Positions 11,912 through 21,773 of a stretch of DNA of 64,000 nucleotides are shown one piece after another. The notes beneath the pieces are model-generated. The model worked only from the letters and a program-made list of their open reading frames with translations, ran no database searches and was not told the DNA's origin. Origin of the DNA: Ophiocordyceps camponoti-saundersi (nom. inval.) (Eukaryota > Ascomycota > Sordariomycetes > Hypocreales > Ophiocordycipitaceae); the NCBI GenBank assembly GCA_003339415.1, contig PDHQ01000019.1, positions 1 to 64,000 on the forward strand, in the 5' to 3' direction. The first letter of the stretch is position 1, and every line of letters starts with the position of its first letter. The position numbers and the translations under genes were made by a program.

Positions 11912-13376
11912 ATGGCCCCCCGCCCGACCACCAACCTCGTCGCGTCTCAGCGCGTGCTGGTGCTGATCCGCTACCACCACTCGGCATCGCTGCGTCAGCA
12001 CCACCAGCCTCGTCAGCTTCAGCCTCGTCGGCTGCAGCAGCCGCAACAAAATCGGCTTCATCCCCCGAGACGCAACTATTCGACTCGACGCTCTTTCTCT
12101 CGTCATCCTCTTCGCTCGCTCCTCGCAATGGGCTCTACTTCTCATCAGCAGACGCGCTGTCACGGCAGTCATCATCATCATCACCATCACCATGACAACA
12201 CCTATCTCATCTCGTCCGACAAAAACGACTCGGGCGTGCGCATCACCCGCATCGGCCTGATTTGCAACCTCGGCATGGCCGTCGCCAAGTTCGTCGGCGG
12301 CTGGGCCTTCAATTCGAAATCCATGACGGCCGACGCTTGGCACAGCATCGCCGACCTGGCCTCGGATGTCCTGACCCTCGCCACCGTCTCGTGGAGCCTG
12401 AAGCCTCCGACCGACCGATTTCCGTTGGGCTTCGGCAAGATTGAGAGCCTGGGCTCCCTCGGCGTATCCGGCATGCTACTCATTGGTGGCCTCTACATGG
12501 GCTGGGAGAGCGCCATCAGCCTCTACGCCCACTTTGACCCGGACGCGGCCCATCACATCCTCCAGCACGTCGGCCACGGACACGGCCACGGACACAGCCA
12601 CTCCCACAGCGCGGCCAGCCTCGGCATACCTAGCATACACGCCGCCTGGCTCGCCGCCGGTACCATCCTGGTCAAGGAATGGCTGTATCGTGCCAGTTAT
12701 GTCTCTCCCTTGTCCTCCCCGCCGCCCCATGCGCTGACGTCTCGCAGCAATCAAAATCGCGCGGGAGCGTAAGTCGTCTGTCCTCGCGTCCAACGCCGTG
12801 CACCACCGCGTAGACAGCCTCACGGGCATCGTCACCCTAGTGGCCATTCTCGGCGCCAATGTGCTGGACAAGGCCGCCTGGCTGGACCCGGTCGGCGGCC
12901 TGCTCATCTCCATCATGGTGGTCAACGCCGGCGCTAAGAACACGCAAGCCGCCCTGTTCGAGCTCGCCGACCAGAGCATCGACGACGAGGTCAAGGCAAC
13001 CATCCGTAAGCAGGCGCTCCGAGCCCTGTCGGAAGAGCTACACGACGACGACGAGGCTCAGCTGCGCCAAGTAAGCGGCACCAAGTCGGGACAAAACTAC
13101 CTCATCGACCTAGAGATGGCAGTCCCGAGCACGTGGACGGTCGAAGACATGGCTCGTCTCGAGCATCAGCTGAGAACAAAGGTGGGTAGCACGGTCCGTG
13201 GGGCGAGGCGGGTGCGCGTTCGCTTCGTTTCTCGCGATGGGGGCATCCGGGACAAGTTCGACGATTTCATTCCCGGCTCCGTTCAGGTGCAAATGGAGCC
13301 GGAGCCGAAGGCCAAGGCCGAAGCCGAGACGGGAAGGGGACCAGGTCTGCGGCAACCAGCGGCAACCAAGAGCTGA
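11912..13376 (+). CDS. Cation diffusion facilitator, MMT-like mitochondrial metal transporter
   Basis: Exons 11912..12695 and 12748..13376 (52-bp intron, donor GTTATG, acceptor CGCAG) give 470 aa. The frame-keeping join reads LYRAT/IKIARERKSSV. The CDF core begins near residue 110 with several transmembrane helices. Metal-site patterns are ADAWHSIADLASD (His and Asp on one helix) and NAVHHRVDSL on a later one. Two His-rich stretches, near residue 87-94 before the membrane part and HGHGHGHSHSHS in a loop, probably bind metal. The C-terminal cytoplasmic dimerisation domain ends in a Glu/Lys/Ala tail. The long Arg- and Gln-rich N terminus suits a mitochondrial presequence, and the closest named relatives would be yeast Mmt1/Mmt2. 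Metal specificity is unknown. An internal ATG (12128) could serve as an alternative start. Confidence 0.9.
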
Positions 13377-14707
13377 TGAACGCTAGCAATGGGATTATCC
13401 CGGTTTAGACGAAGCGGACAGCCTGACACGCTAGTTCGGCCCTCGTGTTCCCAAGTCGGCTTCCCAGTCTGGGCTGCTGAGGACGGGGCAGTGAAAGAAA
13501 GACGTGATGTTTGTTTACTGGGTAACTGTCGATGATGAAGGGGGGGGATCATTACTGGAGAAGAAGGCGGAATCGGGGGTTGTTGTTGTTGTTGTTGTTC
13601 TCAAGACTATAGAGCAGGGAATGGTTCAATGACAAGAAGCTTCCCGTGATGGCGTATGTCGTTGTCCCAGACGTCAAAAAGGCGCACAGACTCCAAGCTG
13701 CCAGAAATAAAGAGATGGACGCACTAGACAAAAGGTAATACGTGAGTTTCAACTAGAGAGGCATTCTCCTACAGGGCTGAAACCCAGCCTTGAAGTTGCG
13801 TACTAGGTAGGTAGGCAGTGAATAGGGGGGGGAACACATGGGGTTTGCGGCCTAGCTGCTACGGAAAGGGGCGGAGAAGAAAGGAGAGATTTAAAAAAAG
13901 GAACTCGTCTGCTGTGGTTCGCCAGGATGAAACGCGGATGGGTTCGAGAACCGTGATCCTTTAGCCTCTGACAGCTTGGGGGGAGGGACTGAGTAGTAGT
14001 TTCTTGGCTCGGTTTGACAGAACGGCCCTCTCAAACCTAGGCAGGGTTAGATCGAACGAGGTTGACGAGACAGCTTTCCCCTCTCTCTCTCCCTCTCTCC
14101 CTCTCCCCTCTCTCTCTCTCTGTGTGTGTGTATGTGTGTGTATGCTCTAGCGCGCAGTTAGACTTGGCAATGGTTAGTCTAGACGGCACGGGGGTTTGCC
14201 GATGATTCATGACGTTATCCACGCCGTTGGACGGGAATAGGTTCTTGACTATGACTCGGATCATTGGGATCTCGAGGCGCGGGTTAGAGATCAGCGTGCA
14301 GGGATGGAGGGAGGGGGAGGCGAAGTCGATGATGAACTACATAAGATGGTTCGACGCTTCTCTTTTTTTTTTCCTCGACTGACTCCCCCCCTGTGAGTTG
14401 CGTGACTCCCAGACTGACAAAGACACTCATTCTTTTCATTATATTCCCTCGTTGGACTCTTTTTTTTTTTCGACTCGTCTTCGTTTCTCCTCTGTTTCTG
14501 CTTTTCTGTTCTCTTTTTTGCTTCATCTTCATCATCATCATCTTCTTCCTCTTCTTCTTCTTCCTCTTCCTCTTCTACTTACTTCCTCTTCTCTCATTTT
14601 TACATCATTTCTTTTTGCATGACACAACCTCCCTGGCGGCGGCCAAATCTTCCCTTTCTCATACTCCCCATCCCCATCTCACAAAACGTCTCGCCCATTC
14701 TGCCAGC
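13377..14707. other. Intergenic spacer
   Basis: No supportable gene. It contains a (GTT)n run (about 13578-13599), a CT tract followed by TG repeats (about 14078-14145), and TC-rich DNA (14460-14600) just before the next start, which probably forms its 5' UTR or promoter. Confidence 0.6.
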
Positions 14708-15310
14708 ATGAGATTCATCTTGCCCATAAGCGCATTCCTCGCCGCCACGGCCTTGGCCCTACCTCAACCTGAACCACAAGATCCTACACAAGTGGACGGC
14801 TCTCAGACCAGTGATCCCAATGCCGCCGCCGCCGCCTCTCAGAGCAGCGATCCCAACGCCGCAACAGCCGCAGCAGTATCCGCAGCCGACCTAGACCTAC
14901 CAGCCATCATCCTCGTCGACCCATCCCTGGACAGCGACAGCGACGCGGTGGTAACATCAGTCCAAACCGTCAACGCAACCGACACAGGAGGAGGCTCGGG
15001 AGACGTACACGTTCAAACCTTTGGTCTTCTCGGTGGGAGGAGGCTTCGCCGTCGATTGAGAAGGACATTCGGTATCTTCCCCGGCGTCCTAGGCGGTTTC
15101 GGTTTGGGTGCTTTTGGAGGTTTTACTGGCCTTGGACTCGGAGGACTTGGTCTTGGAGGTTTGGGTGGTCTGGGAGGTATAGGCCTTGGAGGCTTAGGCC
15201 TTGGAGGTGTAGGCCTCGGAGGGCTTGGTGGTATCGGAGGAATCGGACTCGGTGGTGCTGCCAATGGTTTGCCCTTGACTGGAGGTCTCGGTACGGGAAT
15301 ATTCCAGTAG
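14708..15310 (+). CDS. Secreted glycine/leucine-repeat protein with basic cluster
   Basis: One exon, 200 aa, no recognised domain. A signal peptide (MRFILPISAFLAATALA) leads into an acidic, Ala/Ser/Asp-rich region with an imperfect internal duplication around SDPNAA (about 35-57). A concentrated basic block, RRLRRRLRR (about 111-119), follows and could be a Kex2/furin-type processing site. The rest (about 121-200) is almost entirely Gly, Leu, Ile and Phe in GGLGLGG units, with no Cys. If cleaved at the basic block the mature product would be a roughly 80-residue glycine-rich peptide. A cell-wall or surface-coating role is possible from composition but is speculation. The start was chosen because it yields the signal peptide; the frame is open further upstream through TC-rich DNA. 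Confidence 0.75.
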   Translation: MRFILPISAFLAATALALPQPEPQDPTQVDGSQTSDPNAAAAASQSSDPNAATAAAVSAADLDLPAIILVDPSLDSDSDAVVTSVQTVNATDTGGGSGDVHVQTFGLLGGRRLRRRLRRTFGIFPGVLGGFGLGAFGGFTGLGLGGLGLGGLGGLGGIGLGGLGLGGVGLGGLGGIGGIGLGGAANGLPLTGGLGTGIFQ

Positions 15311-15687
15311 CTTCTTTCGAGAGCGTGCCGATAGATCTCTTTTTCGTCGTCGAATTTCGCAGCAGCGCCGCTGGAGGCGCGCATCAATACATACTAACTC
15401 TTTTAATCGCAAGCTTGAACAACAAAGAGTGACGATGATGACGATGATGACGATGATGACGCACTTTGAGATACAATCGATAACGGGAAAAGATGCCTAT
15501 CTAATCTTATCACAATGACGTTGCTCGCCCCCCGCCCCACCTACATCTAACCTCAACCACTACCATCACCACCGGCCTCACCACCGGCCTCGCTACACTC
15601 CCTGCTTCTCAACCTAACGGTACCTACCAAGTGACACACATACAGGCCAATCAGTAAGCCACCACCACCACCACCACCACCACCACC
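15311..15687. other. Spacer with GATGAC and ACC repeats
   Basis: Holds a (GATGACGAT)n-like repeat (about 15431-15461) and an ACC/CAC trinucleotide run (about 15659-15687) directly abutting the xylulokinase start codon. No gene seen. Confidence 0.6.
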
Positions 15688-17539
15688 ATGACACCCACCA
15701 CGACGAGCCCCCTCTACCTAGGCCTCGACCTCTCGACGCAGCAACTCAAGGGTAAGAATCGTTTCCCCGGCCGCAACAGAACGAATACGTAGGTAGGGAC
15801 TACACCTTCGCAGCCATCATCGTCAACCCCGCCCTCGAGACAATAGCCCAGGCGAAAGTCGACTTCGACCAAGACCTAGCCTCTCGATACGGCGTACGAG
15901 CCGGCGTCATCCTCCAAGGCGATCAAGTCTTCACCCCCGTATCCATGTGGCTCGAGGCCCTAGACCTCGTCCTCTCCCGACTCGGCGACGGCGCCATCCT
16001 CCGTCGCGTGCGTGCCGTCTCCGGCGCCGGACAGCAGCATGGAAGCGTCTTCTGGAACTCCGATGCCGAGAAGCTGCTCGCCTCTCTCGACGGTCGTTCC
16101 ACGCTCCTTCAGCAGCTTCCTGCTGCGCTCGCCCATCCCTGGTCGCCTAATTGGCAGGATCAGAGCACGCAGACCGAGTGCGATGCCCTTGATGCGGCTT
16201 TCGGTGACCGTCAGCGGTTGGCGGAGGTTACGGGGAGTGGCGCTCACCATGTGAGACCCCAAGTCAACCGCGGTCAACTCAACGAACTGTCTCTCTGACG
16301 GATACAAAAACGTCGCAGCGATTCACCGGCGCGCAGATCATGCGTCTACGTCGTCTTCTTCCGCACATGTTCGCCGCTTCTTCCCGCATCTCCCTCGTCT
16401 CATCCTGGCTAGCCTCCGTCCTACGCGGTGCCATAGCACCCATCGACATGGCCGACGTCTGCGGCATGAACCTCTGGGACATGGTAAACCAGCGCTACAG
16501 CGAAGAACTTCTCTCCCTCGTCGCCGGCGGGAGCGACGCAGCCGAGGAACTGCGCCGGAAACTAGGAGAGCCGCTTCTCGACGGCGGCCTCTCCCTCGGC
16601 CCCATCTCGCCTTATTTCGTCGCTCGCTACGGCTTCAGCCCGGAATGTCAGATCGTTCCCTTCACAGGCGATAATCCGGCGACGATGCTGGCCCTCCCTC
16701 TTCGCCCGCTCGACGCCATCGTCTCGCTCGGCACGTCGACGACGTTTCTCATGAACACGCCCGTCTATCAGGCAGACGAGTCGTACCACTTCTTTCACCA
16801 CCCTACCACACCGGGCCATTACATGTTCATGCTCTGTTACAAGAACGGAGGCCTCGCGCGGGAAAAGATCCGCGACGATCTCCCCCTTGACGAGGACGGC
16901 GACCCGTGGCAGGCCTTCAACAAGGCCGTTTTGCACACTCCACCGCTCGACCTCCCCGATGACGATGAAGATGATAGCAGCGCCCGTGCCAAGTTAGGCC
17001 TCTACTTCCTTCTTCGCGAGACCGTCCCCAACCTGGCCGCCGGCACGTGGCGCTTCACCTGCCGCCCAGACGGCACCAACCTCCAGCCCGCATCATCATC
17101 GTGGCCTCGCACCACCGACGCACGCATCATAGTCGAGTCACAGGCACTATCGATGCGTCTACGATCCCGCCGTTTAGTCCAGTCCCCTCGCCAGGGCCTC
17201 CCCTCCCAGCCACGACGCATCTACCTCGTCGGCGGCGGCGCGGCGAACCCCGCCATCGCCCGCGTCCTCGGCGACGTCCTCGGCGGCTCAGAGGGCGTCT
17301 ACAGACTCCTCGACGTGGGGGGCAACGCTTGCGCCCTCGGCGGCGCGTACAAGGCTCTGTGGGCTTCGGAGCGTGGCCACGGCCAGTCCTTTGATGACGT
17401 CATCGCCGCTCGCTGGACCGAGACGGCGGCTGTTGTCAAGGTCGACGACGGGTATCGGCCTGGTGTTTACGAGAAGTATGGTCGTGTGCTGGCTGCCTTT
17501 GAGGAGATGGAGGGGAGGCTCCTTGCTGAGGAGGCGTAG
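15688..17539 (+). CDS. XKS1: D-xylulose kinase (FGGY family)
   Basis: Phosphorylates D-xylulose to D-xylulose 5-phosphate with ATP, feeding pentose catabolism into the pentose phosphate pathway. Three exons: 15688..15751, 15814..16250, 16319..17539, giving 573 aa, the usual size for fungal xylulokinases. The first intron (GTAAGA...CGCAG) joins LGLDLSTQQLK to AIIVNP, the N-terminal ATPase-lobe signature. The second (GTGAGA...CGCAG) joins TGSGAHH to RFTGAQIMRL. Later landmarks are AIAPIDMADVCGMNLWDM, PFTGDNPATMLAL, IVSLGTSTTFLMNTP and, near the C terminus, LVGGGAANPAIARVLGDV. The acidic stretch DDDEDDSSARA is a probable surface loop. It converges on Cwc15 with 128 bp between stop codons. Confidence 0.93.
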
Positions 17540-17667
17540 AAAATCTCTTTTGCTCGTATTGACGTCTATGGAAAGGGGAACGAGCCATCGATATCCGTTG
17601 GATTTTCTTCCTCCTGAGTTGGTAAGTGGGTATAATTCGTCTCCGCCAATGCCAAGCTGACGTTGCC

Positions 17668-18677
17668 TCAGCGAACGTATTTGCTCATAAATCGTCTATG
17701 AAAATCAGACCGTAGAAGATCCTGTCTAGAGTCAGCCTTCATCGTCCGTAGAAAGAGAGACAAGAGAAAATGCGAGAAGAGTAAACAGAAAAATAATAGG
17801 GATGAGATTCACATTAACAAACTCCTTCTTCTTGCCCTTCTCCTCCGTTCCCCTCGCCTGGTTCTTGAAAACGACGTCGTCATCCCAGCGACGCTTGATG
17901 GAAAAGTCCTGCTTGTTGAGAAGCGGGTTTCCGAGGGCGATGGAGCGCTCGCGTTCTTCAGCTTCGGCTTGGGCGCGGGCTTCGTCCTGTTGATATCCTT
18001 GTTAGCCCTTTTCTTTTCCAAGGTAAAATCTTGCTGAGGGGCGAAGATAGGAAACACAAGGGAAGAGATGTACCTCGCGTTGTTTCTTCTCCTGGCGTTC
18101 GCGACGGACGCGCTCTAGCTCGCGCTGAAGCTCTGCGTCTTCGTCGTCATCGTCATCGTCGTCTTCATCGTCTTCGTCATCGTCGCTTTCTTCATCCGCA
18201 TCCACGTCTCTCGTCTCCAGCAGAATCTTCCGCCGCTTCGCCGCCTCAAGATCGACGTCATTCTCGTCCACGTTCCGCTGCCGCTTACCATCCTCATCTC
18301 CACTTCTTCGATTTCCCACTCCGTCATTCTCATCGTCCATCTCACTCGTCCCCTGGTGAGCAGCCTCCACAAACCCAGACAACGGCTTGCCACCACCGTT
18401 GCGCCGCGTCGCCGCCTCCGCCTCAGCGGCAAGCAGCTCGGCTGCCAAGTCGCGTTGGCTTCCGTCATCGTCTGCGTCGCCGCCTTGTCCTGCTTGGCGG
18501 AACTTGAGTTGCTTGTGCGCCGGGAGCAGACGTTGGTGGTACGCCGGGCCGCGGAGCGCTTCTTTGCCTCGCGCCTTTGGAGCATTGGTCGGTTAGTCTG
18601 TCACTTGTGTCTTGGGAGGATGCGGGCGGCGGGAGAGCGCTCACGGGATCGAAGGTCGGTCGATGCGCGGTCGTCAT
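17668..18677 (-). CDS. CWC15: Pre-mRNA splicing factor Cwc15
   Basis: A Prp19/NTC-associated component of the active spliceosome. Four exons are needed: complement(17668..17721, 17813..17986, 18074..18574, 18645..18677), giving 253 aa. Exon 1 codes only for [11 protein letters not shown]. Exon 2 opens [20 protein letters not shown] and holds [17 protein letters not shown], a long acidic Asp/Glu run and a charged helix. Exon 3 carries [18 protein letters not shown] and [11 protein letters not shown]. Exon 4 supplies the invariant tail [17 protein letters not shown]. All joins are phase 0 with GT/AG borders. The match to Cwf15/Cwc15 at both ends is very specific, so the short terminal exons are well supported. 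Confidence 0.95.
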
Positions 18678-19128
18678 CTTATGACGATCCGATTATGTGG
18701 GTTAGGTGTGAAGAGGTGCTTCGTGTGTGAAGTCGCTCACTGAATTGGGAGGTCGGTGGAAAAGGTAAGGCTGCGAATGCGAGGTGAAGTGAAGTAAGGT
18801 GAAGTGAAGTGAGGTGAGGTGAGATGAAGGTTGAGGCGGCTAATTAGTCATACACGGGCATAATGTCATGAGGAAGAGTATACTTGATTATCCACGTAAA
18901 TTAACATAGAAATGAAAGTCACGAAATTTCTGCTTAGCTACAAGAAACTGCACGTCAAGTCGCCTTAGCGGCTTAACCCATATATTGTCTTATCCGTAAT
19001 ATCATGAGTCTATCGACGGACTGCCGCTGCCAACCACCCTCATAATGCCTATCTCCATCTCCCTGGTGACAGAGAATACCTAAATATGAACACGAAAAAT
19101 CGTACAAAGCCTCCAGGTCAACAAAGAC
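18678..19128. other. Spacer: Cwc15 upstream / enterotoxin-like gene 3' flank
   Basis: Contains a run of imperfect GGTGAAGTGAAGT/GAGGTGAGGTGA repeats (about 18775-18830), likely within the Cwc15 promoter or 5' UTR, followed by AT-rich DNA that is probably 3' UTR of the gene ending at 19129. Confidence 0.5.
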
Positions 19129-21738
19129 CTAGTGACCAGACAGTAGCGGAGTCGCTTCAGTCGTCGCCAGTTCTTCCAATTCGATTCCCTCGACCGCGCC
19201 CGTGGCGCCTTCAATCGTAGCTCCGGCGGCGATCCCGGCCTCGACCCCGGCCCCGGCCAACCCGATAGACGATGCGGCTGCCCCAATCGCAGCAATGACG
19301 AACGGCGTCACTAATATGACGCCGATGGTCAAGGCAGCTATGCCTATTATCTTCAAGGCCTTCGAGTGCTCGTGCAGGAAGTTGGTGATGGAGGACCACG
19401 TCCCTTCGCTATGCGGAGGCTCCAGGGCCTTGGTGATCTCGCCCTTCTTGAAGAGAGGAAAGTCCCCTTTCCAGCCGACGCTCTTTCCTTTGCTGTCCAT
19501 GAACTTCTTGGCCTTCTCCCTCGACAAGTCCTCTACCCTCAGCGGCGAGATGGTGGCGGATTCGGATTCAAACCGGTTCTTGTCGTAATCCTTGTTCTCA
19601 TCCGAGAGCGTCACGTTCTGCTTGGCTACCTCTCGGAGTTTGTGGACCTCGGCCGTCTTGTTGACCGCTCCGGGCTGAGGTTGGCGATAGTCGGCGTGGA
19701 TCTGCATCCAGTGTTTCACCTGAGGCCACACGATGCCGCCGACGATGACTATCTTACGGCCGTCGGGCGAGATGACCATGTTGCGTGTCACGCGGACGGT
19801 AAAGACGAGGCCGGCCTGGTCCGGCTTGCTCTTGTCCTTGGGGGGATGAGAAGCCGCTTTCTCGGCGGCGGCGCTCAAGTCGAGATAGGCGTCGCCGGCG
19901 AGGTAAAAGTCCTTATCATTCTTCGGGAGGAAGCCACCGACCTGCTTCACCTCCGAAGGCCATTGGTGTGAAACGTAGAAGATGTACTTGATTGGCTCCA
20001 GTTTCTTCGTTCTTTTCTTCATCTCGCAGGCCTTTTCATTCACCTTGAAGCACATATCGCGCAACTCCCTGGAAAGTCTCGGACCGTCTCGCTTCCCAAG
20101 CTTCCCCTTGCGACGAAAGGGTTCGACGATCATGGCGCCGCAGATTTCTACCAGGGCAACGACCCTGACCATGGATTTGCGAGTGGCTTGCCACAGTATG
20201 TCATCCATCTGGTTGAGCTCAGGCTCGTTCATGCCTTCCAGCAAGGTTTCATACTCCCTCGCGCCCACGCTGCACTGGCTCTTGTCGGAGTTGGATTCGT
20301 CGTCTCGGGTCGAGTTGTGATTGAAAAGGTGAGGGACCAGGTTCGCGGAGCCGTCGTCGTTCTTACTCTTGACCGCGGGCTTCTGAATCTTCTTGCTCTT
20401 GGACTTGCTCTTGGACTTTGAAGGACTTTGCTTCGTCTTTGTCGTGGCGGCTTCGGCATCGCCGGGCGTCTTGCTGCCATCGCTGCCGTCGGGCTTTTCG
20501 AATAACATGGGACAGTGTTCCACCAGGTTGGCGAGCTCGTCACACTTATCCTGAGCCTGACCTTGTAACTGTCTTCTGAACAGTGTGCATTTCTTCTTGC
20601 GCCTGCCTGCTCGACCGGCTGCTCGACCGGCTGCTTGACCGGCTGCTCGACCGGCTGCCTGACCGGCTACCTGACCGGTTGCTTGGTCATTTGCCTGACC
20701 TTCTTCTGGAACGGCCGGTTGGTCATCTGCTTGATCGGCCTGCATGGCTCTCCCTGCCAGAAGTCCGATCTCGCAATATTGCGGTTCAGCGAGGCCTGAA
20801 GTCAGACTGGTCAGAGGCCGAAGGGCTTCAGCCTCCCGCCGATGAGAAGGTAGTTCCGCAGGCAGATGATTCTGCAAGCTCATTAAAGTCCAGTCAACGT
20901 CCGCCAAGGCTAAACCGCGCGGTGTTGCATCTGCGGCAGGTACTTTTTGTCAGTCTCCCCTCAGCAATGGGGGATAGATCAGGGATTCTCACCTTGTGGA
21001 GGATCTAGCAAGGGGAAACGTCGAGATACGTTGGCCGGGTTCCAGTGAAGCAGATTCCGGAGCCGTGAGACCTCCTCTTCCGAGAAGGGTTCTGGATCTT
21101 GGAAGGGTCGTAAGCGCCGTAGGTTTCCAGTGGTCGTGATAGAGTCCATCATCCGTATTGCATGCTCTGCAGACGGGAAGGCGGTCATTCGACGTCTCCT
21201 CCCGTTTGCACGGACGCCCCAGTGATTGGTCGAGCCGAAAGCATCCCAATCGCCGTTGTATTCTGGGTTCGGACGGGAGCGGTCTTCCACGTCGTTAGGA
21301 AGCAGGTTGCAGTAGAACTGAGCATGTGACCGTCGACGAGGGCTCTCCCGGAGTCTTGCCAGCTCGCCCCGGGAGAACAACGCATAGGACCGGATGTTAG
21401 TCCAGGGAAGGCCGCCGAGCGGGAGGAAGCCGTTGGTGCCATCGGGCCGTCTAACTTGGATCATGTTGGGCGCGTTGGTCACGACGAAAACCCAGGTCTC
21501 TTGATCGCCTGGGTCTCGATCGACGGTCGGATCGGTCGTAAGATAGACGGGATTTGCGCCTTGTCTGGTGGCATCGTCGAAGACGCCTTCCCACAGGCCG
21601 CCACGGCTTCTGACGAGATGAGGCCTGAAGTTTCGGCCGTGGAGAACGAGGTAGAGAGCGGATCTGTTACTGGCGCGGACGCGGACTTCGTGTTGCATTG
21701 ATTCGGGGAATTGTCCGTCGTCGTCGTCGTCGTCATCG

Positions 21739-21773
<35 letters not shown>

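Noticed and set aside
20601..20700. Possible CRISPR-like or direct-repeat array
   Set aside because: The 12-bp units are contiguous without spacers and lie inside coding sequence; it is a minisatellite in a eukaryotic gene.
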